64,000 nucleotides of DNA from Streptomyces xanthii (lineage in GTDB: Bacteria > Actinomycetota > Actinomycetes > Streptomycetales > Streptomycetaceae): positions 5,580,001 through 5,644,000 of the forward strand of contig NZ_CP061281.1 of the NCBI RefSeq assembly GCF_014621695.1, written 5' to 3'. Each line of letters opens with the position of its first letter. Position 1 is the stretch's first letter. The translations under genes and the position numbers were made by a program. The notes beneath the pieces were generated by a model. It was not told where the DNA came from and searched no databases. It saw only the letters and a list, made by a program, of their open reading frames with translations. Of this stretch, positions 14,600 to 23,742 are shown piece by piece.

Positions 14600-15091
14600 T
14601 CAGCGTGAGTCCACGAGGCCCGGGATGTGGTGGCGGGCCGCCGCCGCGAAGTCGTAGATGGCGGAGCGGGAGGCGTCGCGGGCCGGGGCCAGGGTGTCGC
14701 GGTCGTCGGTCTCGCGGATCAGGTCGATCGCCCGCAGCGCCTGCCGGCCCTTCGCGTCCAGCTCGGGCGACGGTGTCAGCATCTCGGCGCGGAACATCGC
14801 CTCCAGGTCTGCCGCCCGCAGGCGCTGGGCCTCGCGTTGCAGGTCGTGGACGGACTCGCCGTCCGTCAGGCGGTCGGCGTGCTTCGCGAACCAGTAATCC
14901 ATCTGCCCCCGGCGGAAGTTCGCGAGGGCTCCCGCGAACGCGCTGTAGGCGTCGATCCGTTCCTGGCGCAGCCGCTCCCCGCGCGTGAACTGCTCGGCGC
15001 GCAGTGCGGTGCGTCGCTGGAACACGTACGTCAGCGAGGAGCCGAGCAACGTTCCCAGGACCGCGACGAGGCTGGTGGCGACTACTTCCAT
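14600..15091 (-). CDS. Membrane-anchored helical protein (163 aa), hypothetical
   Basis: One N-terminal membrane span (VVATSLVAVLGTLLGSSLTYVF) followed by a long, charged helical region with a QxRTALRAEQFTRGERLRQER pattern, probably a coiled coil reaching into the cytosol. No catalytic motif. It converges on the nuclease-helicase gene with only three bases between their stop codons. The family is common as a hypothetical protein in Streptomyces; function unknown. Confidence 0.75.
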   Translation of the reverse strand: MEVVATSLVAVLGTLLGSSLTYVFQRRTALRAEQFTRGERLRQERIDAYSAFAGALANFRRGQMDYWFAKHADRLTDGESVHDLQREAQRLRAADLEAMFRAEMLTPSPELDAKGRQALRAIDLIRETDDRDTLAPARDASRSAIYDFAAAARHHIPGLVDSR

Positions 15092-15152
15092 GGCGTCAGC
15101 GAAGCACGGCTGGACCGTCAGCGTCCACGGTGCGGGAGGGGCGGGGAGGCCA

Positions 15153-16058
15153 TCAGATCAGCGGGGGCCGGCCCAGGCGGGTCATGCGCCATACCGTGCG
15201 CCACCGCATCGGCTTCCGCTCGCCCGCCGAGGTGCGGACGCCCTCCACGAAGCCCGCCGCCCACGCGCGCAGGCCGCCGACGGAGCGGGTGCGGGCCAGG
15301 GTGAGGAGGGTCCAGGTGGTCAGGTAGAGGGGGATCAGGGGGAGGGGGAGGCGGCGGCGGGCCAGCCAGACGCGGTTGCGGGCCGTCATGCGGTGGTAGA
15401 CGGCGTGGCGGGCGGGGGAGGTCTTGGGGTGCTGGAGCAGGAGGGAGGGTTCGTAGAGGACCTTCCAGTTCGCGTCCAGGGCGCGCCACGCCAGGTCCGT
15501 CTCCTCGTGCGTGAAGAAGAAGTCGGCGGGCCAGTCGCCCGTCTCGGCGAGCATGTCCATGGAGAAGGCGTGGCCGCCGCCGAGGAAGGACGTGACGAGG
15601 CCGCGGCGCATCGGGTCCTTCGCGCGCAGCCGCGGTACGTGCCGGCGCTGCGTCTCCCCGTGCTCGTCGGCGATCCGGAAACCGACGATGCCCAGGCGCG
15701 GGTCGGACGCGTACAGCTCCTGGATCGTGCCGAAGACGTCCGCGTCGACGAGGAGACCGTCGTCGTCCAGCTCGACGGCCACGTCGACGTCGCCGAACGC
15801 GCGCAGCCGGGCCAGGGCGACGTTGCGGCCGCCGGGGCAGCCCAGGTTGTCGTCCAGCTCGACCGTCGTGACCTCGAAGGGGTACGTGTCGTAGGCGGGC
15901 AGCACCGTGCCGTTGCCGATCAGGACGACGCGCGCCGGGGCGACGCCCTGCTTGGCGACCGAGTCGAGGAGGGCGGCCACGTCGTCGGGGCGGTTGCCCA
16001 TCGTGATGATGGCCACGCCCAGGCGGGGCGGTTCGGTCGTGCGGCGCCTGTCAGTCAT
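15153..16058 (-). CDS. Glycosyltransferase family 2
   Basis: 301 residues with the GT-A fold of family 2. Visible parts are the nucleotide-binding start RLGVAIITMGNRPDDV, NLGCPGGRNVALAR, the metal-binding acids VELDDDGLLVDAD (Asp98-100), and the acceptor/base region FFTHEETDLAWRALD. The C-terminus has a hydrophobic patch (LPLIPLYLTTWTLLTL), so it may sit on the membrane. It should transfer a sugar from a nucleotide donor to a cell-surface acceptor; the sugar cannot be told. No other glycan gene is nearby. Upstream are two copies of GGTGAAC nine bases apart. Confidence 0.87.
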   Translation of the reverse strand: MTDRRRTTEPPRLGVAIITMGNRPDDVAALLDSVAKQGVAPARVVLIGNGTVLPAYDTYPFEVTTVELDDNLGCPGGRNVALARLRAFGDVDVAVELDDDGLLVDADVFGTIQELYASDPRLGIVGFRIADEHGETQRRHVPRLRAKDPMRRGLVTSFLGGGHAFSMDMLAETGDWPADFFFTHEETDLAWRALDANWKVLYEPSLLLQHPKTSPARHAVYHRMTARNRVWLARRRLPLPLIPLYLTTWTLLTLARTRSVGGLRAWAAGFVEGVRTSAGERKPMRWRTVWRMTRLGRPPLI

Positions 16059-16146
16059 GGCGGCGATGGTAGTCGTTCACCTGGTTCACCTCGTGGCCGC
16101 CTCGACGGCGGCCGACGAGGCCCGTCCCCCTGACGCGTCAGGCGTG

Positions 16147-16740
16147 TCAGACCTTTTCCAGGGGCCTGTGCGGGCCCTGCGGCAGCTCCACGCGGATCGT
16201 GTCGCCGGGGCGTACGACGCCGCCCTCGCGGACCACGCTCATGATCCCCGCCTTGCGGATCACGGCGCCCGTCTCCTCGTCCCGGCCGACACACTGCTTG
16301 AGCAGACCGTCCTGGAACGTGTCGATCTGCACACACGGATTGCGCAGCCCCGTGATCTCGATCACCGCACCGCCGTCCCCCAGGTGCAGCAGCGTCCCGG
16401 TCGGCAGGGCCAGCAGGTCCAGGCCGCGTGTCGTGACGTTCTCCCCGAGGTCGCCGGGGCGGACCGTGAAGCCCTCGCCCGCGACCTCCGCGAACAGCTC
16501 CTCGTGCATCAGGTGCACCTGCCGAAGGTTCGGCTGCGTCGGGTCCTGGCGCACCCGGGAACGGTGCTTGACCGTGACGCCCGCGTGCACGTCACCCTCG
16601 ACGCCGAGCCCGGCGAGCAGCGTGATGCTGTCCCGGTTCGGCTTGGTGAAGGAGTACGCGCCGTTGCTGCTGACCGCCGTGACGAACCCGGTGGTGTCCC
16701 GGGTCCCCGGTGTCCCCTGCGTTTCCCGCGTTTCCTGCAT
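16147..16740 (-). CDS. MOSC domain protein
   Basis: 197 residues. MOSC domains carry sulfur for molybdenum cofactor sulfuration or act in reduction of N-hydroxylated compounds. Seen here: the GVEGDVHAG start of the domain, a LGENVTTRGLDLLAL block, and the conserved Cys136 in GLRNPCVQIDTF, the presumed sulfur carrier. The start chosen is the ATG with GGGGCGG just before it; an upstream ATG adds 19 residues of no clear value. The first 18 residues are Thr/Gly-rich and probably disordered. Confidence 0.87.
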   Translation of the reverse strand: MQETRETQGTPGTRDTTGFVTAVSSNGAYSFTKPNRDSITLLAGLGVEGDVHAGVTVKHRSRVRQDPTQPNLRQVHLMHEELFAEVAGEGFTVRPGDLGENVTTRGLDLLALPTGTLLHLGDGGAVIEITGLRNPCVQIDTFQDGLLKQCVGRDEETGAVIRKAGIMSVVREGGVVRPGDTIRVELPQGPHRPLEKV

Positions 16741-16800
16741 GATCCGCCCCCTGTGCTTCGTGATCCCGGGACACCCTAACCAGGGGCTGCGCACCACCGG

Positions 16801-17331
16801 TCAGGGGCTGTGCGCAGCCCGCCGTACGTCCTCGGCGATCCAGCCCGCGACCTCGGCCGGCGGTCGTCCCGTCGTCGGCACGACCGCCGCCGCCCGGGAC
16901 AGCCAGCCGTCGAACGCCTCCGCGTACGGCTCGACGTGGTCCAGGCGCCAGCCCCGGATCTCCTCGGTGTCCCCGAGGATCCGCTCGCGCAGCGTCGCGG
17001 AGTCGGCGTGCAGCACGTAGTGGCGTACGGGGATCGCGGCGGCGGCGAAGCCCGCGGCGAGCTCCTTCCAGTACGCCTCGACGAGGACCGTCTGCGGGAT
17101 CACCAGCGTGCCGCCGACGAAGCCGAGCACGTCACGGGCGGTCGCCACGGTGAGGCTGCGCCACGGCGTCCACTCCTGGAAGTTCCGGTGCGGCACGTCG
17201 TCCAGTACGTGGCGCAGCATGAAGCCGACGTACTCCGAGTCGAACACCCGGGCGTCGGGGAGCAGTTCGACCAGTTTTTCGGACGTTGTCGTCTTGCCCG
17301 CCCCGAACGTTCCGTTCAACCATACGATCAT
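16801..17331 (-). CDS. TmrB-like P-loop ATPase/kinase
   Basis: 176 residues. The N-terminus WLNGTFGAGKTTT (P-loop, residues 7-15) matches the style of TmrB, the tunicamycin-resistance ATP-binding protein of Bacillus, and related small kinases. A later Arg-rich lid region, LRERILGDTEEIRGWRLDHV, fits a phosphotransferase. Substrate unknown; a role in drug resistance is possible but unproven. It starts 11 bases after the stop of the MazG-like gene, so the two form an operon. Confidence 0.85.
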   Translation of the reverse strand: MIVWLNGTFGAGKTTTSEKLVELLPDARVFDSEYVGFMLRHVLDDVPHRNFQEWTPWRSLTVATARDVLGFVGGTLVIPQTVLVEAYWKELAAGFAAAAIPVRHYVLHADSATLRERILGDTEEIRGWRLDHVEPYAEAFDGWLSRAAAVVPTTGRPPAEVAGWIAEDVRRAAHSP

Positions 17332-17342
17332 GCGGCCCGAAC

Positions 17343-17678
17343 CTAGGCCGTGTCCCGGGCCGTGCCCAGGGAGCGTTCGGCGACACCCGCGACATGCGCG
17401 GAGAGCCGCGCGCGGGCGTCGGGGGTGACGGTGCTCAGGGCGACCAGGGCCGTCACGACGACGTCGCAGAGCTCCGACTCGACGTCCTGCCAGGTGTGAC
17501 TGTGGCCCTTGCGCGGGTTCTGGCCGATCGCCCCGATGGCCGCCTCGGAGACCTCGCCGACCTCCTCCGACAGCTTCAGCACGCGCAGCAACAGGGCTTC
17601 CCTGGGCGGCTGTTCACTGGCGTCGTCGAGCCAGGCGCGCAGTCGGCCGATGTTCGCCCACAGTTCGTCGTCGGTCAT
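17343..17678 (-). CDS. MazG-like nucleotide pyrophosphohydrolase
   Basis: 111 residues, all helical. The MazG metal-binding pattern is present: EExxE in KLSEEVGEVSEA (Glu38, Glu39, Glu42) and ESELCDVVV (Glu69, Asp72). Such all-alpha pyrophosphatases cleave non-canonical or excess nucleoside triphosphates. It is first in a short operon with the TmrB-like kinase, suggesting a nucleotide-related task for both, though this is an inference from adjacency. Confidence 0.87.
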   Translation of the reverse strand: MTDDELWANIGRLRAWLDDASEQPPREALLLRVLKLSEEVGEVSEAAIGAIGQNPRKGHSHTWQDVESELCDVVVTALVALSTVTPDARARLSAHVAGVAERSLGTARDTA

Positions 17679-17718
17679 GGGACGAGGGTAGGCGGACGGG
17701 GGCGGTGGCAGGACCGGG

Positions 17719-18285
17719 TCACTCCTCGCCGGTCTCGCCCTCCGCCGGATCGGCCACCCGCTTGTTGCGCGAGCCGACCACCGCGAGGGCCGCCGCCCCG
17801 GCCCCGACGAGCGCCGCCGGCACCATCCAGGGCCGGTCGAGGACGCCCGCGAAGGCGCGGTCGAGGGAGTAGCGGCCCGGTCCGGTCACGGCGAGGCCCG
17901 CCGCGACGAAGCCGAGGAAGGCGGGGTACTCGTAGCCGCCGCCCATCGCGAAGAACCCGTTCGGCGCGTGGACCGCGGCGGCGCCCGCCATGGTCCCGGC
18001 CGCGGCGGCGCCGGCCACCGGAGTCGCGAGGCCCAGGGCGAGCAGTACGCCGCCGCCCGCCTCGCCGAGCCCGGCCGCGAGCGCGCTGGCCTTGGGCGGG
18101 CTGTAGCCCATGGACTCCATCGCGGCGGCCGTGCCGGACAGGCCCCCGCCGCCGAACCAGCCGAGCAGTTTCTGCGCGCCGTGCGCGGCGAGGACACCGC
18201 CGGTGCCCAGGCGCAGCGCGAGCAGGCCCACGTCGACGCGGTTCGAACGGGGGGCGCAGGACGTACGGAATCGTGTGCAGGTCAT
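17719..18285 (-). CDS. DoxX family membrane protein
   Basis: 188 residues with four hydrophobic segments typical of DoxX: the VGLLALRLGTGGVLAAHGAQ start with its LxxHGxQK motif followed by LLGWFGGGG, a MGYSPPKASALAAGLGEAGGG block, and FLGFVAAGLAVTGPG. The C-terminus adds a span and a short charged tail. Roles of DoxX proteins vary (oxidative stress, respiratory accessory). The start MTCTRF is chosen because the family begins near the first span; an ATG 36 bases upstream is possible. Confidence 0.85.
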   Translation of the reverse strand: MTCTRFRTSCAPRSNRVDVGLLALRLGTGGVLAAHGAQKLLGWFGGGGLSGTAAAMESMGYSPPKASALAAGLGEAGGGVLLALGLATPVAGAAAAGTMAGAAAVHAPNGFFAMGGGYEYPAFLGFVAAGLAVTGPGRYSLDRAFAGVLDRPWMVPAALVGAGAAALAVVGSRNKRVADPAEGETGEE

Positions 18286-18413
18286 GTCTCCACGGTCCGT
18301 CGGCAGCGGGCCCCGCACCATGTGTACGGGGCCCGTTCGGGTGGCGGGCCGCATGCGTGGCCGGGTGGACGGGCCGGGTGGCGGGGTGCCGGGGCCGGTG
18401 CCAGCCTGGGCCC

Positions 18414-18737
18414 ATGCCCATCCAGACAGCCAAGCTCAGCGACCCCGCGGTCCGCGCCTTCGTCACCGCGCTCAACTCCCACGACCGGGACGCCTTCCGC
18501 GCCGCGCTCGCGCCCGGCGCGACCATGGCCGACGACGGCAGTGAGCGCGACCTCGAGGACTGGACGTCCCGCGAGATCTTCGACTCCCACGGCCACATGG
18601 AGGTCGAGAAGGAGACCGCGGGCGGCCGCGGTCTCGTCGCCCGGTACCGCAACGACACGTGGGGCGAGATGCGGACCGCGTGGCGCTTCGACGTCGACGG
18701 CGGGAAGGTCACGCGGTTCGAGACCGGTCAGGCCTGA
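18414..18737 (+). CDS. SnoaL/NTF2-like small protein
   Basis: 107 residues of the NTF2-like cone fold: helix AVRAFVTALNSHDRDAFRAAL, then strands ending ARYRNDTWGEMRTAWRF. NTF2-like folds include polyketide cyclases, limonene epoxide hydrolases and many binding proteins; no catalytic residue can be assigned here. It runs divergently from doxX and converges on the phzF-like gene across a tandem repeat. Confidence 0.82.
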   Translation: MPIQTAKLSDPAVRAFVTALNSHDRDAFRAALAPGATMADDGSERDLEDWTSREIFDSHGHMEVEKETAGGRGLVARYRNDTWGEMRTAWRFDVDGGKVTRFETGQA

Positions 18738-18743
18738 ACCGCG

Positions 18744-18826
18744 GGCCGGTCCGCGTACCGTCCGCGCACCGGTCCGCGCACCGGTCCGCGCACCGGTCCG
18801 CGCGCCGGTCCGCGCGCCGGTCCGGC
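18744..18826. repeat. 12-base tandem repeat array
   Basis: About seven units of GGTCCGCGCACC, the last ones reading GGTCCGCGCGCC and the first slightly degenerate. The array fills nearly the whole gap between two convergent genes. Each unit junction makes CCGG, so the RNA could fold in several registers. Slippage could change the copy number between strains. Confidence 0.85.
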
Positions 18827-18830
18827 GAGG

Positions 18831-19670
18831 TCAGGGGATCGGGACCGCCGTGCCGCTCACCCGGACGCGCGGGTCGCCCGCCCGCAGCGTCACCGTGAGC
18901 TCGCCGGGACGGCCCATGTCCGCGCCCTGGTAGAGGGTCAGCTCGGCCTCGTCCGGCACCAGGCCCAGCTCACGCGCGTACGCGCCGAACGCGGCGGCCG
19001 CCGCGCCCGTCGCCGGGTCCTCGACGACCCCGCCCACGGGGAACGGGTCCCGTACGTGGAACGTGAACTCCGCCTCGCGCCAGACCAGTTGCACGGTCGT
19101 CAGGTCCAGGCGGTGCATCAGCGCCGCGAGCCGGTCGAAGTCGTAGGAGAGGTCGGCGAGGCGTTCGCGGCCGGCCGCGGCGAGGACCAGGTGGCGGGCG
19201 CCGGCGTACGCGATCCGGGGCGGGAGCGCCGGGTCCAGGTCGGTGGCCGGCCAGTCGAGCGCGGCGAGTGCCTCCGTCAGGTCGGCCGGGGTGACGTCCT
19301 CCGTGTGCGGGGTGACGCTGGTGAGCGTGGCGCGCAGGGTGCCGCCGTCCTCGTGGACGCTGACGGGGACCTCGCCGGCCCGGGTGTGGAAGAGGTAGTC
19401 GCCGGTGCCGTGGCGCTCCGCGAGGGCGACCGCCGTGGCGACCGTCGCGTGGCCGCAGAACGGGACCTCGGCGCGGGGGCTGAAGTAGCGGACGGTGTGG
19501 CCCGAACCGGATTCCGCCGGGGTCACGAAGGCGGACTCGCTGTAGTTCAGGTCGGCGGCGATCTTGAGCATGTCGTCGTCGCCGAGGCCGGTGGCGTCGA
19601 GGACGACGCCGGCGGGGTTGCCTCCGGCGGGGGTGGTGGCGAAGGCGGTGTAGCGCAGCACGTCTGTCAT
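18831..19670 (-). CDS. PhzF family isomerase/epimerase
   Basis: 279 residues, normal for the family. PhzF folds like diaminopimelate epimerase; known members isomerise small metabolites. The N-terminal signature AFATTPAGGNPAGVVLDA and the catalytic Glu45 in NYSESAFVT are present, with the matching second-lobe block PFCGHATVATAVALAE and VEDPATGAAAAAFGAYA. Substrate unknown. The start MTDVLRY is preferred; an ATG nine bases upstream is possible. A second, shorter PhzF-like gene is at 33.8 kb. Confidence 0.9.
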   Translation of the reverse strand: MTDVLRYTAFATTPAGGNPAGVVLDATGLGDDDMLKIAADLNYSESAFVTPAESGSGHTVRYFSPRAEVPFCGHATVATAVALAERHGTGDYLFHTRAGEVPVSVHEDGGTLRATLTSVTPHTEDVTPADLTEALAALDWPATDLDPALPPRIAYAGARHLVLAAAGRERLADLSYDFDRLAALMHRLDLTTVQLVWREAEFTFHVRDPFPVGGVVEDPATGAAAAAFGAYARELGLVPDEAELTLYQGADMGRPGELTVTLRAGDPRVRVSGTAVPIP

Positions 19671-19783
19671 GCGGCGCATTCTCTCTTGGACCCGCGCCTT
19701 GGTTCCGGCGATTTTTGGAGCGGGGCGGAGGCCCCCCGGGGGTTGCGCCGTTGCCGGTTGCGGGATTGTCGCCGGGTGCGCTC

Positions 19784-19852
19784 CGGTGGGGCTTCTCGCG
19801 CAGTTCCCCGCGCCCCTGAGGGGCACACTTCGTGCGCCACCCCAGGGCCGCG
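19784..19852. repeat. Dispersed repeat family A, copy 2
   Basis: Core GGGGCTTCTCGCGCAGTTCC and CCGCGCCCCTGAGGGGC in the opposite orientation to copy 1, then a GCACACTTCGTGCGC hairpin and CCCCAGGGCCGCG. It lies between the phzF-like gene and the SDR gene, both leftward. The 200-base gap holds nothing else that I can recognise. Confidence 0.8.
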
Positions 19853-19872
19853 ATTCAGTGGGGCGGTGCGAT

Positions 19873-20640
19873 TCAGCCGCGGCCCACGTACGGCATGTTC
19901 GTGGCCAGGATCGTGGCCGACTGGATGTTCGCGTCGAGGGGGAGTTCGGCCATGTGGCGGACGGTGCGGGCCACGTCCGTGACGTCCATCACGGGCTCCG
20001 CGGCCAGCGTCCCGTTCGCCTGCAGGATCCCGCTCTGCATGCGCTCGGTCATGTCCGTCGCCGCGTTGCCGATGTCGATCTGGCCGACGGCGATCCGGTA
20101 CGGGCGGCCGTCCAGGGAGAGGGACTTGGTGAGGCCGGTCAGCGCGTGCTTCGTCGTCGTGTACGCGACCGAGTGCGGCCGGGGCGCGTGCGCCGAGATG
20201 GAGCCGTTGTTGATGATCCGGCCGCCCTGCGGGTCCTGCTCCTTCATCTGACGGAACGCCGCCTGGGCGCACAGGAACGCCCCGTTGAGGTTCGTGTCGA
20301 CGACATGCCGCCAGGCGTCGTAGTCGAGGTCCTCGACGGGCACGCCGCCGGGGCCGAACGTCCCCGCGTTGTTGAAGAGCAGATCGAGCCGCCCGAAGCG
20401 CTCCCGCACGGCCGCGAAGAGCGCGGCCACGGCGCCGGGGTCCGACACGTCGGTGCGGACCGCGAGGGACTCGGTGCCGGGCGCGAGCCCCGCCGTCTCC
20501 TCCAGGGTCTCCACGCGCCGGCCCGCGAGGGCCACCCGCCAGCCGTTCCGCAGCAGTTCCAGGGCCACGGCCCGGCCGATGCCGGACCCGGCTCCGGTGA
20601 CGACGGCGGTGCGCGGCGCGGTGAGGTGCGAATCGTTCAT
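19873..20640 (-). CDS. Short-chain dehydrogenase/reductase (SDR)
   Basis: 255 residues, a classical SDR. The cofactor loop TGAGSGIG is at 15-22, [12 protein letters not shown] carries the NNAG motif, the catalytic Ser is in INNGSISAH and the Tyr-Lys pair in [10 protein letters not shown] (YxxxK). Arg residues after the second strand (AGRRVETLE) favour NADP(H). Substrate cannot be assigned. Monocistronic, leftward, divergent from phoD. Confidence 0.9.
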   Translation of the reverse strand: MNDSHLTAPRTAVVTGAGSGIGRAVALELLRNGWRVALAGRRVETLEETAGLAPGTESLAVRTDVSDPGAVAALFAAVRERFGRLDLLFNNAGTFGPGGVPVEDLDYDAWRHVVDTNLNGAFLCAQAAFRQMKEQDPQGGRIINNGSISAHAPRPHSVAYTTTKHALTGLTKSLSLDGRPYRIAVGQIDIGNAATDMTERMQSGILQANGTLAAEPVMDVTDVARTVRHMAELPLDANIQSATILATNMPYVGRG

Positions 20641-20794
20641 GGGGCCGCAGCGTACGGGTCGTACCGCCACGTGGACATCACCCATCCGACATGTGGCTGT
20701 CGTGTCCGCGACAGTGCGGCGTCGTCCCGGCTTCGTCCCGGGCCACTCCAATCTCCCTTGACGCCGGCGCCGGCCGGCCGCCAGGGGAGGGCAC

Positions 20795-22438
20795 ATGTCG
20801 CACGAAGGCTCGTACGTACCGCAGCACACATCCGAACTCCGCGCCGCTGCCCGCCACTTGGGCCGACGCCGCTTCCTCACCGTCACCGGCGCCGCCGCCG
20901 CGCTCGCCTTCGCCGTGAACCTGCCGGCCGCCGGCGCCGCGGCCGCCGCCGAGCTCGACGCCCGCAGAATCACCGACGACCCGTTCACCCTCGGCGTGGC
21001 GTCCGGCGATCCGCTCCCGGACTCCGTGCTTCTGTGGACCCGGCTCGCCCCCGCCCCGTACGAACCCGGCGGCGGGCTGCCCGCCGAGCGCGTCGAGGTC
21101 CGCTGGGAGCTGGCCCACGACGAGCGGTTCCGCCAGGTCGTGCGGCGCGGCACCGCCACCGCGCACCCCGAGTTCGACCACGCCGTGCACGTCGAGGTCG
21201 AACACCTCGCGCCCGGCCGCGTCTACTACTACCGCTTCCGCGCCGGCGACTGGACCAGCGAGACCGGCCGCACCCGCACCGCCCCCGCCGCGGCGGGCCG
21301 GGCAGCCGCGCTGACCCTCGCCGCCGTCTCCTGCCAGGCGTACCACGACGGCTACTTCACCGCGTACCGCCACCTCGCCCAGGACGACGTCGACGTCGTC
21401 TTCCACCTCGGCGACTACCTCTACGAGTACGCCGTGAACTCCGCGGGCGGCGCCCGCAAGTACACCGACCGCGTCCTGCCCGCCGTCTTCAACCGCGAGA
21501 CGATGACGCTGGAGGACTACCGCCTGCGGTACGCCCTCTACAAGTCCGACCCCGATCTGCGCGCCGCGCACGCCGCGCACCCCTTCGTCGTCACCTGGGA
21601 CGACCACGAGACCGAGAACAACTACGCCGGCGACACCCCCGAGAACGACGTGCCGCCCGAGGAGTTCCTGCTGCGCCGCGCCTCCGCGTACCGCGCCTAC
21701 TGGGAGAACCAGCCGCTGCGCCGCCCCCAGCGCCCCGACGGCCCCGACATGCGGCTCTACCGGCGCCTGCACTGGGGCCGGCTCGCCCAGTTCGACATCC
21801 TCGACACCCGCCAGTACCGCACGAACCAGGCCAACGGCGACGGCTGGAAGTCCCCGACCCCCGAGTCCGAGGCCGCCTCCCAGACGCTGCCCGGCCTCAC
21901 GCAGGAGCGCTGGCTCACCGACGGCTGGCGCCGCTCCCGCGCCCTGTGGAACGTTGTCCCCCAGCAGGTCACCTTCGCCCGCCGCAACAACCCCGCCGCC
22001 GGCAACACCACGCTCTCCATGGACTCCTGGGACGGATACCCCGCCTCGCGCGAGCGGGTCCTCGCCGGGGCGGAGGCGGCCCGCGTCGAGAACCTCATGG
22101 TGCTCACCGGTGACGTGCATGTCTCGTACGCGATGGACATTCACCGGGACGCGGGCGATCCCGGGTCGCGGACCGTTGGCACGGAGATCGTGACGACCTC
22201 GATCACGAGCGGGAAGGACGGTTCCGCTCGTCCTGCCAACTGGGCGGCCTACCTTGAGCGGAACCCGCACATGAAGCACTACGGGGGGCAGCGGGGTTAC
22301 GCGACGGTCGCCCTGGGGGAGCGGGAGGCTCGGGCCGACTTCAAGGTGGTCCCGGCGGTGACCGTGCCGGGGGCGCCGGTCTCGACGGCGGCGTCCTTCG
22401 TGGTGCCGGTCGGTAGCCCTGGCCTGCACCCGGCGTAG
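20795..22438 (+). CDS. phoD: Alkaline phosphatase D (PhoD), Tat-exported
   Basis: 547 residues. The N-terminus has a Tat signal, [10 protein letters not shown] followed by an Ala-rich core. The PhoD phosphodiesterase/monoesterase fold is shown by an N-terminal Fn3-like part ([18 protein letters not shown]), [45 protein letters not shown] and [11 protein letters not shown], which carry the iron and calcium ligands. It should release phosphate from extracellular esters. In Streptomyces such genes are often PhoP-controlled, but I do not see a clean tandem GTTCACC box in the 150 bases upstream. A family A repeat with a strong hairpin follows the stop. Confidence 0.93.
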   Translation: MSHEGSYVPQHTSELRAAARHLGRRRFLTVTGAAAALAFAVNLPAAGAAAAAELDARRITDDPFTLGVASGDPLPDSVLLWTRLAPAPYEPGGGLPAERVEVRWELAHDERFRQVVRRGTATAHPEFDHAVHVEVEHLAPGRVYYYRFRAGDWTSETGRTRTAPAAAGRAAALTLAAVSCQAYHDGYFTAYRHLAQDDVDVVFHLGDYLYEYAVNSAGGARKYTDRVLPAVFNRETMTLEDYRLRYALYKSDPDLRAAHAAHPFVVTWDDHETENNYAGDTPENDVPPEEFLLRRASAYRAYWENQPLRRPQRPDGPDMRLYRRLHWGRLAQFDILDTRQYRTNQANGDGWKSPTPESEAASQTLPGLTQERWLTDGWRRSRALWNVVPQQVTFARRNNPAAGNTTLSMDSWDGYPASRERVLAGAEAARVENLMVLTGDVHVSYAMDIHRDAGDPGSRTVGTEIVTTSITSGKDGSARPANWAAYLERNPHMKHYGGQRGYATVALGEREARADFKVVPAVTVPGAPVSTAASFVVPVGSPGLHPA

Positions 22439-22474
22439 GCGTCGCGTCTGCCGGGTCGCGGTCCGTCGCCGACC

Positions 22475-22622
22475 GCGGGCCGGTGGGGCTTCTCGCGCAG
22501 TTCCCCGCGCCCCTGAAATGCAGACCCTTCGGGTCGCATTTCCCCGATGCGCGGGGCTGTGTCTACCAGCGGCTCCGCCGCGGGGCGCGATCAGCCCCCA
22601 CCGGCCCGCACCCGGCGACGAG
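22475..22622. repeat. Dispersed repeat family A, copy 3 (long form)
   Basis: Core GGGGCTTCTCGCGCAGTTCC, then a hairpin with arms GAAATGC and GCATTTC around GACCC-TTC-GGGTC, then GATGCGCGGGGCTGT, TACCAGCGGCTCCGCCGCGG and CCCCCACCGGCCCGCACCC. Its first 75 bases are identical to a stretch at 62718-62792. It fills the space between the convergent phoD and oxidoreductase genes and can act as their terminator. Confidence 0.85.
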
Positions 22623-22627
22623 ACCGA

Positions 22628-23626
22628 TCACGCCTCCCCCGGATACCGCACCCCGATCGCCGAGCGCACAGCGTCCAGCGTGCGCATCACTCCCAGAGAG
22701 CCGTCCAGAGGTACCAGCGGCGATTCGACCGAGCCACTCCTGAGGCACCGCATGACCTCCATCGCCTCGTGCCGCATCGAGTCCCGCGGCCCGTCCTCCG
22801 CCGCCGCCACGAACTCCTCGGGCTCCCGTCCGTCCCGGTGCAGCACGAAGCGGTCCGGGTAGAAGAAGCCGCCCGGTACGTCGATCCGGCCCGCGGAGCC
22901 CGTCACCGAAGCCGTCACCCCCGTACCGGAGTTGACCGCACAGTGCAGCAGCGCCTGCGCCCCGCCGGACCAGGACAGCAGCATCCCGGTCTGCAGGTCG
23001 ACGCCCTCGGGGGAGAGCTGGGCCCGCGCGGTCACCGATTCCGGCTCGCCGAGCAGCAGATGCGCGAACGACACCGGGTACACGCCGAGATCGAGGGTCG
23101 CGCCCCCGCCCTGCGCCGGGTCCCGCAGCCGGTGCGAGGGAGGGAAGGGGCCCGCGAGCCCGAAGTCGGCCTGGACCGTGCGGACCTCACCGATCACCCC
23201 GTCGTCCACGAGCGCCTTCAGGCGGCGGATCAGCGGATGGCAGTACATCCACATGGCCTCCATCAGGAACAGCCCGCGCGCACGGGCGAGAGCGACGAGC
23301 TCCTCGGCCTCCCGCGCGTTCAGGGTGAACGCCTTCTCACAGAGCACCGCGCGCCCCGCCTCCAGGCACAGCCTCGCCGCCTCGCGATGCGCGGAGTGCG
23401 GCGTGGCCACGTACACCACGTCGACGTCCTCGTCCGCGGCGAGCGAGGCCCAGTCGCCGTACGCCCGGCCGATCCCGAACCGTTCGGCGAAGGTCTTCGC
23501 GCCGGCCTCGGAGCGCGAGGCGACCGCCACGACCTCCGCGTCCGGCAGATCAAGCAGCTCCGCCGTGAACTGCTGCGCTATGCCGCCCGTCGCGAGGATC
23601 CCCCAGCGCACGCGTTCCCCAGCCAT
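22628..23626 (-). CDS. Gfo/Idh/MocA family oxidoreductase
   Basis: 332 residues. The N-terminal Rossmann domain starts RWGILATGGIAQQF; the family EKP-like motif appears as LCEKAFTLN near 95; the C-terminal alpha/beta domain has GGGATLDLGVYPVSFAHLLLG, which places the usual substrate-side Asp and Tyr. Members are NAD(P)-dependent dehydrogenases of sugars, inositols or dihydrodiols; the substrate here is unknown. The last residue of the usual EKP is Ala instead of Pro. Confidence 0.9.
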   Translation of the reverse strand: MAGERVRWGILATGGIAQQFTAELLDLPDAEVVAVASRSEAGAKTFAERFGIGRAYGDWASLAADEDVDVVYVATPHSAHREAARLCLEAGRAVLCEKAFTLNAREAEELVALARARGLFLMEAMWMYCHPLIRRLKALVDDGVIGEVRTVQADFGLAGPFPPSHRLRDPAQGGGATLDLGVYPVSFAHLLLGEPESVTARAQLSPEGVDLQTGMLLSWSGGAQALLHCAVNSGTGVTASVTGSAGRIDVPGGFFYPDRFVLHRDGREPEEFVAAAEDGPRDSMRHEAMEVMRCLRSGSVESPLVPLDGSLGVMRTLDAVRSAIGVRYPGEA

Positions 23627-23742
23627 CCCAGCCCCACCCCGGTTCCCGGTCCCGACCACTCCGCCGAGCTGAGAGCATAGGTAATCGCACGCACGACCGG
23701 GAGAGTCGGCGGACACCAGGACGGGAACGGGGGAGCTTCGGG

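Noticed and set aside
20641..20794. PHO box for phoD
   Set aside because: No tandem GTTCACC-like units with eleven-base period could be found upstream, so PhoP control is not claimed.
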